9,879 bases of DNA from an uncultured Clostridia bacterium (GTDB taxonomy: Bacteria > Bacillota > Clostridia > Peptostreptococcales > Anaerovoracaceae), in assembly GCA_937915045.1 (NCBI GenBank), contig CALDNM010000240.1:1-9879 (forward strand), given 5' to 3'. Below, piece after piece: positions 1-6,936 of the stretch (position 1 is its first letter; every line of letters begins with the position of its first letter). Position numbers and translations under genes: made by a program. The notes beneath the pieces were generated by a model. The model was not told where the DNA came from, did not search any database, and saw only the letters and a list, made by a program, of their open reading frames with translations.

Positions 1-83
1 CAGGTTGTATCAGAATACTTCTCAAAGTGTAACATATGTGTTGACAGTTAAGATTCATGAAAGTCATCGATTTCTAAAACTCC

Positions 84-112
84 TTGATTTGGCCCGTTAC
101 TTGTGATAGTAT
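84..112 (+). promoter_or_regulatory. sigmaA-type promoter of secG (extended -10)
   Basis: A -35 box TTGATT (84-89) and a -10 box TAGTAT (107-112) are separated by 17 bases. A TG dinucleotide one base upstream of the -10 (104-105) makes it an extended -10 element. Transcription would start near 118-120, giving a leader of roughly 57 bases before the secG start. Bases 1-83 show no gene end, tRNA or clear signal. A TTGACA at 41-46 has no matching -10. The boxes are read directly; activity is inferred. Confidence 0.6.
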
Positions 113-176
113 AGAAGAGCTTTTGAAAAAAGACATTTACACATAAAAGTTCAGATATATCGGAGGTAAAAGGGAT

Positions 177-416
177 ATGATGAAAGTCCTGATGATCATA
201 TTAGCAGTTATAAGTGTTATCATCACTGTGGCGATACTGCTTCAGGAGAGTAACAGCGCGGGCCTGTCAGGCTCGATAGGCGGAGGAGCTGAGCAGCTTT
301 TCGGAAAGAAAAAGAGCAAAGGCTATGATGCTATCCTGCATAAGATCACGATCGTGACAGCGGTATGCTATATCGTATTGTCGCTGGCAATAGTTACGCT
401 TGAAAGCGCATCGTAA
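177..416 (+). CDS. secG: Preprotein translocase subunit SecG
   Basis: SecG is the small auxiliary subunit of the SecYEG channel in the cytoplasmic membrane, where it assists SecA-driven protein export. The 79-residue product is the usual family length. It has two hydrophobic helices (about residues 3-22 and 55-75). Between them is the conserved cytoplasmic loop, with LLQ at 21-23 followed by GLSGSIGGGAEQLFGKKK, the family's strongest signature. A GGAGG at 162-166 lies 10 bases before the ATG at 177; a second in-frame ATG follows at once (180), so the true start could be one codon later. The gene has its own promoter upstream and an intrinsic terminator 14 bases after its stop. In many Bacillota secG precedes rnr, as here. 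Nothing about the protein looks unusual. Confidence 0.96.
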   Translation: MMKVLMIILAVISVIITVAILLQESNSAGLSGSIGGGAEQLFGKKKSKGYDAILHKITIVTAVCYIVLSLAIVTLESAS

Positions 417-430
417 ACAAAAGAAACTTA

Positions 431-462
431 AAACTCCCGAGCTTCTGCCCGGGAGTTTTTTT
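431..462 (+). terminator. Intrinsic terminator after secG, possibly an attenuator for rnr
   Basis: AAACTCCCG (431-439) pairs perfectly with CGGGAGTTT (450-458) across a 10-base loop, and the right arm runs into a tract of seven T (456-462). This is a strong rho-independent terminator for secG. It ends only 17 bases before the first possible rnr start codon, so either some transcripts read through it into rnr or rnr has a promoter I could not recognise within secG. Confidence 0.9.
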
Positions 463-482
463 AGAGCATGAATTAAAGCATG

Positions 483-488
483 AAAGGG
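483..488 (+). promoter_or_regulatory. Likely ribosome binding site that decides the rnr start
   Basis: AAAGGG lies 9 bases upstream of the ATG at 498. The earlier in-frame ATG at 480 has no purine-rich Shine-Dalgarno sequence before it. This favours initiation at 498. The match is partial, so 480 remains possible; it would add six residues (MKGSNQ). Confidence 0.45.
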
Positions 489-497
489 TCAAATCAA

Positions 498-2462
498 ATG
501 ACAGATAATAGAAATAGAAAAAAGAGGAGCGGAAAGCTTCTGACGGGCACGATGCAGAAGCACAGAAAAGGCTTCGGATTCGTGATCACGGATGACGAAA
601 ACGATGAACTTGGAGATATCTTTATTTCCGGGGACAGTATGAACGGAGCGATGAACGGAGACCGGGTCGAGGTAGATCTTATTCCTGAATATCTCTGGAA
701 ACAGTCACGTGAAGGAATAGTGTCACGTATAGTTTCGCGTGAGCTCACGGAAGTGGTTGGCACGTTCGAAAAGAGCAAAAAATTCGGATTTGTGGTACCT
801 GATGACAAGAAGCAGAACGATGATGTATTCATTAAAAGAAAGGATTTCGGGGGAGCGCAGAGAGGCGACAAGGTCGTCGCTGAGATAACGCGTTACCCGG
901 ATAAAAACAACAGCGCGGAAGGAAGGATCACACAGATCATAAGCCGGGCAGGCGAGCCGGGCGGTGACATAAAAGCGCTCATAAGGCGTTACAACGTGCC
1001 GGACAAATTCCCGACAAAGGTGAACAAAGAAGCAGAGGACGCTTTCAGAAGAGGCGTCACGAAAGCGGATATGAACGGCAGGCGCGATCTTAGAAATAAA
1101 AAGATATTCACAGTAGACGGAGCGGATTCGAAGGACTTCGACGATGCTGTTTCTGTTGAGAAACTTAAAAACGGCAATTATCTTCTCGGAGTGCATATCG
1201 CGGACGTGAGTCACTATGTGACGGAAAACGGAGCTCTGGATCATGAAGCGTTCGAGAGGGGCAACAGTATCTATCTTGTGGATCAGGTGATCCCGATGCT
1301 GCCTGAACTATTATCGAACGGGATATGCAGTCTCAATCCCGGGGAGAACAGGCTCACTCTCAGCGTGGATATGGAAGTGACGCCGGACGGAGATGTCGCG
1401 CGTCATGAGATATATGAGAGCGTCATCAGATCGTGTGAGAGAATGGTATATACCGATGTTTCGGATATCATTGAGGATCATGATAAAGTGCTGATAGAAA
1501 AATACGATGACATCTATGAAGAAATAATGCTGATGAATGAACTTGCAGGTATCCTCGCGAAGAAAAAAGATGAAAGAGGCAGCCTGGATTTCGATATCGA
1601 GGAAGCGGAGATCACGCTGGACAGCACGGGGAGCGCTGTAGAGATCGAAGTGGCGGAGAGACGTACGGCGAATAAGATCATAGAAGAGTTCATGCTGCTC
1701 GCGAACGAAACTGTAGCGCGCGAATACTTTTCTAAGGAAGCTCCGTTCGTTTATCGTGTCCATGAGCAGCCGAGCCGTGACAGGATGGAGGAATTCCAGA
1801 CTTTCCTGAGAGGCTTTGGTATAACCCTGCAGGGGAGCCCTGAGAAGATCACGCCGAAACAGCTCCACGCGATACTGGAAAAAGTAAGCGGACACCCTTA
1901 CGAGAACGTCGTGAGCAGTGTCATGCTGCGGTCGATGCAGAAGGCGATATACAGTACGGAATGCAGAGGACATTACGGCCTCGCGCTCGATTATTACTGC
2001 CATTTCACATCGCCGATAAGGCGTTATCCGGATCTTATGATACACAGGATAATCAAGACATACATCAATGACGAAGCGGATCAGAAGAGAGTCAAGTCTT
2101 TCAAAAAGAAGGCAAAGTCCGCGGCGGAGCATTCTTCGGAGACTGAACGTACGGCGATCGAGCTGGAGCGCGATGTGGAAAAACTGAAGAAGTGCGAGTA
2201 CATGTCTTATCATGTGGGTGAAAGATATGACGGCATTATTTCCGGCGTGACGAAATACGGCATCTATGTCGAACTGCCAAATACGGTAGAAGGCATGATC
2301 AGACTCGATGACCTGAACGATGATTACTATGATTTTGAACCGGCAAAATATCGCGTTATCGGACGCAGGACGCACAATACATATTCGCTCGGAGACGAAA
2401 TGAAAATAAAGGTCGCTTCTGTGAATACGGATGAGCGTGAGATAAACTTCAGACTTATCTGA
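498..2462 (+). CDS. rnr: Ribonuclease R (RNB-family 3'-5' exoribonuclease)
   Basis: RNase R degrades structured RNA processively from the 3' end in the cytoplasm and acts in mRNA decay, rRNA quality control and trans-translation. From the ATG at 498 the product is 654 residues. Two cold-shock/OB domains come first (about 15-65, with GFGFV, and 87-140, with KFGFV). The RNB catalytic domain follows (about 195-525), then a C-terminal S1 domain (about 574-653). The metal-binding aspartates are in TVDGADSKDFDDA (D207, D213, D215, D216), and the other RNB signature HFTSPIRRYPDL is at 502-513. It is shorter than the E. coli enzyme (about 813 residues): there is no N-terminal helix-turn-helix and the protein ends right after S1 with no lysine-rich tail. 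smpB, a frequent next gene, is absent; instead trkH copy 1 converges and overlaps its last 8 bases. The start at 480 is an alternative. Confidence 0.95.
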   Translation: MTDNRNRKKRSGKLLTGTMQKHRKGFGFVITDDENDELGDIFISGDSMNGAMNGDRVEVDLIPEYLWKQSREGIVSRIVSRELTEVVGTFEKSKKFGFVVPDDKKQNDDVFIKRKDFGGAQRGDKVVAEITRYPDKNNSAEGRITQIISRAGEPGGDIKALIRRYNVPDKFPTKVNKEAEDAFRRGVTKADMNGRRDLRNKKIFTVDGADSKDFDDAVSVEKLKNGNYLLGVHIADVSHYVTENGALDHEAFERGNSIYLVDQVIPMLPELLSNGICSLNPGENRLTLSVDMEVTPDGDVARHEIYESVIRSCERMVYTDVSDIIEDHDKVLIEKYDDIYEEIMLMNELAGILAKKKDERGSLDFDIEEAEITLDSTGSAVEIEVAERRTANKIIEEFMLLANETVAREYFSKEAPFVYRVHEQPSRDRMEEFQTFLRGFGITLQGSPEKITPKQLHAILEKVSGHPYENVVSSVMLRSMQKAIYSTECRGHYGLALDYYCHFTSPIRRYPDLMIHRIIKTYINDEADQKRVKSFKKKAKSAAEHSSETERTAIELERDVEKLKKCEYMSYHVGERYDGIISGVTKYGIYVELPNTVEGMIRLDDLNDDYYDFEPAKYRVIGRRTHNTYSLGDEMKIKVASVNTDEREINFRLI

Positions 2463-3930
2463 GTTTAGCTTTGTTAGGATCCCAGAATTCCGGCATGAAG
2501 AGGAGGAATACCGAGAAAAGCTCGAGCCTCCCCACTATCATTATCAGTGACATGAAAAGCTTGAGCGGCGCGCAGAACATCGAATAATCTCCTGATGGGC
2601 CTATGACACCGAAGCCTGATCCCATCGTTGTCAGGAGTGAAGCGGCGGCGCTGAGGGTGGATGACATATCGAGTCCCTGCAGTGAAAGTACCACGGCGGT
2701 GCCTACGAATATGCCGAGGAAAAGCAGCGCGAATGATGTGATCCCGGATACCATCTTTCCCGAGATCGCCCGGTCGCCTATTTTTATCGCGCGGACAGAA
2801 CGTGAATGCACTCTTCTGTAAAAACCCCTGAATACTAGTTTGCACATGATGATGCAGCGGATGATCTTGATCCCTCCGCTTGTCGATCCTATGCATCCTC
2901 CTCCGAGGACAATGATGAAAAGGATCATCTGACTGAAAGCAGGCCAGTAGTTATAATCACCAATAGAAAATCCCGATGTGGAACTAAATGAACAAACCTG
3001 GAAAAAGGCGTATCTCAGAGAACTGCCAAGTGAGCTGAATGTGCCGGTGCCCCACAGATCGACTGTGATGAGCAGCGTGCATACGGCTATGACGCAGAAA
3101 TAAGTCTTCAGCTCCAGGTTCCTTTTTATTTCCGACCATGTACCTTTGACAGCGTATATGTACATGAGGAAGTTGACCGACGCGAGCAGTGTGAAGCACG
3201 CGATGACGAGCTCGACATACAGACTGCTGTAATACGAGATGCTTCCCTGATGCAGCAGAAGTCCTGCAGTCGATATGCTGCCGAAGGAATTTACCAGAGC
3301 GTCATAAGGGCCCATGGAACTTCCCAGGAGCAGCATGAGAAATTCGCATAGCGTCATGGCTGTATACGATATCACGAGCATTTTTGATATGTCGAATGTC
3401 CTGGCAGATGTCCGGTACATACCTGTGCCCGGAGCCTCTGCCGCCGCGATGCGCTGGCTGCCTGTCCCGAATGAAGGGAGTATAGATATCGTGAATACGA
3501 CGATCCCAAGCCCTCCTATCCAGTGCATGGTCGCCTTCCACAGTACCAGCGCGCCTGTGAGGACCGTGTCCGGAACAGCGGACGCGCTTGTAGTCGTATA
3601 TCCGGCCGTTGATTCGAATATCGCGCTGGAGATCGATGTTATCTGTCCGGACAGGAGGTACGGAAGAGCGCCGACCAGAGAGCATACCACCCAGCACAGA
3701 AGCAGACTCAAATATCCGTCGCGCGTGCGGAAGGCGCGTTCGGAGCGAGGAATAAAGAATCGCATCATTCCTCCAATAATGATGGAAACACCGGCTGTCG
3801 CAATAAAAGCTCTCTCCGTGTCCGTGTCATTTGTGATGGCAGCGTACAGGAGCGAAGGGATCATGGCAATGCCTGAAATAAGGAGCATGAGCCCGAGAGT
3901 TTTAAAAATTGTCTTATACCGGAAATCCAT
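2455..3930 (-). CDS. trkH: Trk-type potassium uptake membrane subunit TrkH, copy 1 (divergent filter)
   Basis: This is a pore-forming subunit of a Trk/Ktr potassium transporter in the cytoplasmic membrane, expected to work with a TrkA gating ring. The 491-residue protein is hydrophobic throughout and matches the TrkH layout: extra N-terminal helices, then four helix-pore-helix repeats. Filter loops visible are ESTAGYTTTSAS (G110), SISTAGLLLHQGS (G223), SSTSGFSIGDY (G320) and TTMGSGFGVIGP (G437/G439). The conserved GCIGSTSGGIKIIR loop is at 345-358. All four filter glycines are kept, but loop 2 lacks the GGFS seen in copy 2. AGGAGG (3940-3935) sits 4 bases before the ATG. Its start follows the stop of copy 2 by 20 bases, so it is the last gene of the trkA-trkH-trkH operon. 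Its end overlaps rnr, and no terminator follows it. Confidence 0.93.
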   Translation of the reverse strand: MDFRYKTIFKTLGLMLLISGIAMIPSLLYAAITNDTDTERAFIATAGVSIIIGGMMRFFIPRSERAFRTRDGYLSLLLCWVVCSLVGALPYLLSGQITSISSAIFESTAGYTTTSASAVPDTVLTGALVLWKATMHWIGGLGIVVFTISILPSFGTGSQRIAAAEAPGTGMYRTSARTFDISKMLVISYTAMTLCEFLMLLLGSSMGPYDALVNSFGSISTAGLLLHQGSISYYSSLYVELVIACFTLLASVNFLMYIYAVKGTWSEIKRNLELKTYFCVIAVCTLLITVDLWGTGTFSSLGSSLRYAFFQVCSFSSTSGFSIGDYNYWPAFSQMILFIIVLGGGCIGSTSGGIKIIRCIIMCKLVFRGFYRRVHSRSVRAIKIGDRAISGKMVSGITSFALLFLGIFVGTAVVLSLQGLDMSSTLSAAASLLTTMGSGFGVIGPSGDYSMFCAPLKLFMSLIMIVGRLELFSVFLLFMPEFWDPNKAKLR

Positions 3931-3950
3931 TTATCCTCCTAGTGATCGTT

Positions 3951-5414
3951 TTAACGGTACGGGTTCCAGAATCTGCGCGAGAACAGCATGAGCAGAGTGA
4001 AGAGCTCTAGCCTTCCCGCTATCATGGTGAATGACAGGATCCACTTGCTCATATCGCTGAAAGCCGCGAAGTTCATCGACGGTCCTACTGCCGCGAATCC
4101 CGGGCCTATATTCCCGAGACATGTCCCGGCGGCAGACAGGTTTGTTATTATATCTCCTCCGTCGAGTGAGATAAGCGCTGCTACTCCGAAGAATACAGCG
4201 GCATATAAAAACGTGAAACTCGCTATTCCCTGTATAGTATCTGAATCTATTTTATTCCCATCGACCTTTATGTTGTAAAGAGCGTTAGGATGGAGTTTTA
4301 GTGTTATATTTCTTTTTACCAGCTTCAGCAGGACAAGTATCCTGATGACTTTTATACCGCCGCCTGTAGATGATGAGCATCCTCCGATGAAGAACAGAGC
4401 GAACAGCAGCATCTTGCAGAAGGTAGGCCAAAGGTCATAATTCGCTGTGGCGAAACTTGTCGTAGTGATGATGGACGCGACCTGGAAAAAAGCGGCTCGG
4501 ATAGAATCAGCGACTCCGCTCACGGTATCCGTCGCGATGAGATCTATCGATATCAGCGCGGAAAACGCGCAGATGATGTATATGTAAAGCCTGAATTCGG
4601 AATTCTTCCAGATAGATCTTACGCCGTGTACAGCGCCTAAATAGTACAGATTGAAATTCGCGCCGGACGCGATCATGAAGATCGTGATGACCCATTCACA
4701 GAACGGGCTGTTGAAGTGAGCTACACTGTCAGAGTAATCTGAGAAACCGCCTGTGCCGACTGTGCCGAATGTGTGGACGCTCGCGTCGAACAGATCCATT
4801 CCGCCTATCATGAGAAGGGCTATTTCGGTCACTGTGAAGATGCCGTATATGATATAGAGAGTCTTTGCCATATCGCTCATCTTTGGAGTGATCTTGGAAA
4901 GTGTCGGGCCCGGTGTCTCAGCACTGACGATAGTCTGTCCGCCTATACCGAGCGTCGGAAGAAGAGCGACCGCGAAGACGAGTATCCCCATGCCGCCTAT
5001 CCAGTGCGTGAACGATCTCCAGAAGAGCATAGACTTCGGAAGAGCTTCTACGTTCGTGAGGATAGAAGATCCTGTAGTCGAGAAGCCGGAGCATGTCTCG
5101 AAGAACGCGTCAACATAATGAGGGATGCAGCCCTGTATAAAAAACGGGAGCGCGCCGAGAAGCGACGCGACGATCCAGCATAAAGCGACGATAATATAGC
5201 CGTCGCGGTTTTGTATATTTTTTTCAGAAGGCTTTACACCGATATAGATCGCTATACCGAAAATAGCACATGGGAAAATCACACGTACGAACGCGCGTAT
5301 AGAATCTATCTCACCATAAAAAACACCTACCGCGACAGGGAGCATCATGCACCCGGCGGTCAGCAGGAGCAGTATCCCGATGATCCTTATAATGCTTTTG
5401 AAGTTGAGATCCAT
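3951..5414 (-). CDS. trkH: Trk-type potassium uptake membrane subunit TrkH, copy 2 (Ser in third filter loop)
   Basis: This second TrkH pore subunit, 487 residues, is the first trkH transcribed after trkA. It aligns with copy 1 with only one-residue shifts across the filter regions, so the two are tandem paralogues that have diverged well apart. Filter loops are FETCSGFSTTGSS (G110), GTVGTGGFSDY (G223), ITTTSFATANYDLWP (S320) and LGNIGPGFAAVGP (G437/G439). The third loop has serine where copy 1, and typical family members, have glycine. GGCSSSTGGGIKVIR marks the conserved loop at 344-358. The gene begins 12 bases after the trkA stop. GGAAGG (5435-5430) is 15 bases from the ATG and there is no close Shine-Dalgarno, so translation may be coupled to trkA. 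Function as a K+ (or K+/Na+) pore is inferred from the family. Confidence 0.94.
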   Translation of the reverse strand: MDLNFKSIIRIIGILLLLTAGCMMLPVAVGVFYGEIDSIRAFVRVIFPCAIFGIAIYIGVKPSEKNIQNRDGYIIVALCWIVASLLGALPFFIQGCIPHYVDAFFETCSGFSTTGSSILTNVEALPKSMLFWRSFTHWIGGMGILVFAVALLPTLGIGGQTIVSAETPGPTLSKITPKMSDMAKTLYIIYGIFTVTEIALLMIGGMDLFDASVHTFGTVGTGGFSDYSDSVAHFNSPFCEWVITIFMIASGANFNLYYLGAVHGVRSIWKNSEFRLYIYIICAFSALISIDLIATDTVSGVADSIRAAFFQVASIITTTSFATANYDLWPTFCKMLLFALFFIGGCSSSTGGGIKVIRILVLLKLVKRNITLKLHPNALYNIKVDGNKIDSDTIQGIASFTFLYAAVFFGVAALISLDGGDIITNLSAAGTCLGNIGPGFAAVGPSMNFAAFSDMSKWILSFTMIAGRLELFTLLMLFSRRFWNPYR

Positions 5415-5426
5415 ATCAGACTCAGC

Positions 5427-6789
5427 CTACCTTCCAACGACATCAGAATCCCTGCCTGTACGCAGGACCTTTTCGAGATTCGTGACTTCCGAAAGCAGAC
5501 ATATCAGTATGATATGATCCTCTTCGTGTATCACGGTATCTCCATTTGGTATGATCGCTTCGCTGCCGCGTCTTATCGCGGCGATAAGTGTGCCCTTTGG
5601 GAGTTTGAGTGTGCGTATCGGTTTGCCGAGGAGTATCATATGAGGAGCCGCCACGAGTTCCATGATCTCCGCCTGACCCTGTATGAGTTCAGAAGAGATG
5701 ACACGCTTCGATCCCTGTATGATACGGAGTATATTGCTGACGGTGATGTCCAGCGGATTCAGCGCCATATCAACACCGAGGTTGCTTATCAGCTCTGTGT
5801 AGATGCCGCGGCTTACCTTCGCGATAACATCTTCGATGCCTCTTTCCTTCGCCATGAGGGCAAGCAGAAGATTGTCTTCATCGAAACCGGTCGCCGTGAC
5901 CAGAGCGTCCATGTCGTCTATATTTTCTTCTTCGAGCAGACTTATGTCAGTCCCGTCCCCATGGAGTATCATGACATTTTCAAGGTGCTCGGACAGATAG
6001 TAACAGCGCTCTTTCGAACGCTCGATTATTTTCACTGAAATATTGAAGTCGGTCAGCATATTGGCCAGATAAAGCCCGGTCTTGCCGCCGCCGATGATCA
6101 TGACCTTCTGAAGGTCGTTGTATTTTCCCTTTTCATGGACTTTCTTGCTGAGGTCGTTTATGCGTCCGCGCTCACCGATAAGATAAATGCCGTCGCCCCG
6201 TTCGATCGTCGTATCGCCGTGAGGGATGATGATCTTGCCTTTCCTCGATATAGCGACGACGAGGATCCCCTCAAGCAGCGTGGAGATGTTATTCATATCT
6301 ATCCCGATGAGCTTAGGCATCTTCGATACTTTGAATTCAAGCAGTGAGATCTTTCCGCTCTGGAAGATCCCGTTGCTGAGAGAGTATTTCTCTACGAGAT
6401 ACTTATATATTTCTGTAGTAATGGCCATGTCAGGGTTCGTCAGGTAGTCGATGCCCATACTGTCTCTTATAAAGTCCATCTGCTTCATGTGCTCAGGATC
6501 TCTGACCCTCGCGATGACATGTGAACATCCCATCTTTTTCGCGAAAGAAGCGATGACGATATTTTTCTCATCGGATTCCGTAGAAGCGAGAAGAAAATCG
6601 AAAGACGAAATGTGGATATTTTTAAGTACAGAAATCTGCTTGCCGTGACTGGAGTTCAGACGTGTGCTCTTCCGATCTCTGAAGTACTTTTTCGTTTTTG
6701 TCTATAACAGTTACAGAATGATCGCCGCCAAGCAGTGCCTGAGTGACCTTCATTCCGAGTTTTCCTGCGCCTACTATAGCTATTTTCAT
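5427..6789 (-). CDS. trkA: Trk potassium uptake regulatory subunit TrkA; frame broken here by adapter sequence
   Basis: TrkA is the cytosolic nucleotide-binding ring that gates TrkH. The start ATG at 6789 has AGGGAG (6803-6798) 8 bases upstream. The first 37 codons encode the start of RCK domain 1, MKIAIVGAGKLG (dinucleotide motif GAGKLG) to VIDKNEKVLQ. From 6644 to 5427 a second open stretch, in another frame, gives 405 residues. It starts GKQISVLKNIHISSF, and contains FDFLLASTESDEKN, IARVRDPEH, a TrkA-C domain, the second RCK motif VMIIGGGKTGLYL (near 6110-6070) and the second TrkA-C domain. Between the two pieces lie 34 bases of Illumina adapter. As written, translation from 6789 stops at 6624-6622 after 55 codons. 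The pieces total 442 residues; TrkA proteins usually have about 450-458, so about 14 codons are missing. I infer the real gene is intact. It heads the trkA-trkH-trkH operon. Confidence 0.9.
6645..6678. other. Illumina TruSeq adapter left in the assembly (non-biological)
   Basis: The 34 bases start GTGACTGGAG and end GCTCTTCCGATCT, which is exactly the TruSeq read-2/index adapter in the orientation that reads into an insert starting at 6679. On the minus strand it begins AGATCGGAAGAGC, the well-known adapter prefix. It interrupts trkA after codon 37 and shifts the frame. Identification is from memory of the standard adapter sequence and is a full-length match; chance occurrence is negligible. 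Confidence 0.97.
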
Positions 6790-6853
6790 TTACTGATCTC
6801 CCTGAAATTTCAAATAACTGTAAAAATTGCATATCCCTTGATATACATGTGGT

Positions 6854-6881
6854 ATTTTATCACTTTTGCATGGAAATACAA
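6854..6881 (-). promoter_or_regulatory. Probable promoter of the trkA-trkH-trkH operon
   Basis: On the minus strand a -35 box TTGTAT (6881-6876) and a -10 box TAAAAT (6859-6854) are 16 bases apart, with TG placed for an extended -10 (6862-6861). Transcription would start near 6848, about 60 bases before the trkA ATG. Its -35 abuts the -35 of the opposite promoter. Boxes are seen directly; activity is inferred. Confidence 0.5.
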
Positions 6882-6898
6882 TCATTATTTGATATAAT
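6871..6898 (+). promoter_or_regulatory. Probable promoter of the MBL-HAD gene pair (extended -10)
   Basis: A perfect TATAAT (6893-6898) is preceded by TG one base upstream (6890-6891), forming TGATATAAT. A weaker -35, TGGAAA (6871-6876), lies 16 bases further up. The start of transcription would be near 6905. The -10 is strong; the -35 assignment is uncertain. Confidence 0.6.
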
Positions 6899-6923
6899 GT
6901 AGTTCGTTGCGAAAAGTTGAAAA

Positions 6924-6929
6924 AGGGGG
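6924..6929 (+). promoter_or_regulatory. Ribosome binding site fixing the MBL hydrolase start
   Basis: AGGGGG lies 7 bases before the ATG at 6937. An in-frame TTG at 6907 would extend the protein by ten residues. That codon is almost at the predicted transcription start and has no room for a ribosome binding site, so it is rejected. Confidence 0.65.
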
Positions 6930-6936
6930 AAACAGT

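Noticed and set aside
41..69. TTGACA at 41-46 as a second secG promoter
   Set aside because: At 16-18 bases spacing the sequence is GTCATC, TCATCG or CATCGA, none of which resembles TATAAT.
1311..2375. Long open frame on the minus strand inside rnr (354 codons)
   Set aside because: It lies wholly antisense to the well-supported RNB and S1 coding sequence, its product is rich in Arg, His and Ile with no family resemblance, and it has no ribosome binding site. It is a codon-bias shadow.
5211..6038. Plus-strand open frame of 275 codons over trkH copy 2 and trkA
   Set aside because: It is antisense to both genes, and its Arg/Tyr/Asp-rich product is typical of a shadow frame.
6622..6789. A natural truncation or pseudogene of trkA
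   Set aside because: The break coincides exactly with a synthetic adapter, both flanks still encode well-conserved TrkA, and the downstream trkH genes are intact. An assembly fault explains it better than gene decay.
6664..6897. Short plus-strand open frame starting at 6664
   Set aside because: Its first bases are inside the adapter sequence and the rest is antisense to the trkA 5' end and its promoter.
6907..6936. TTG at 6907 as the start of the MBL hydrolase
   Set aside because: It is at the predicted transcription start and lacks a ribosome binding site, while the ATG at 6937 has AGGGGG 7 bases upstream.
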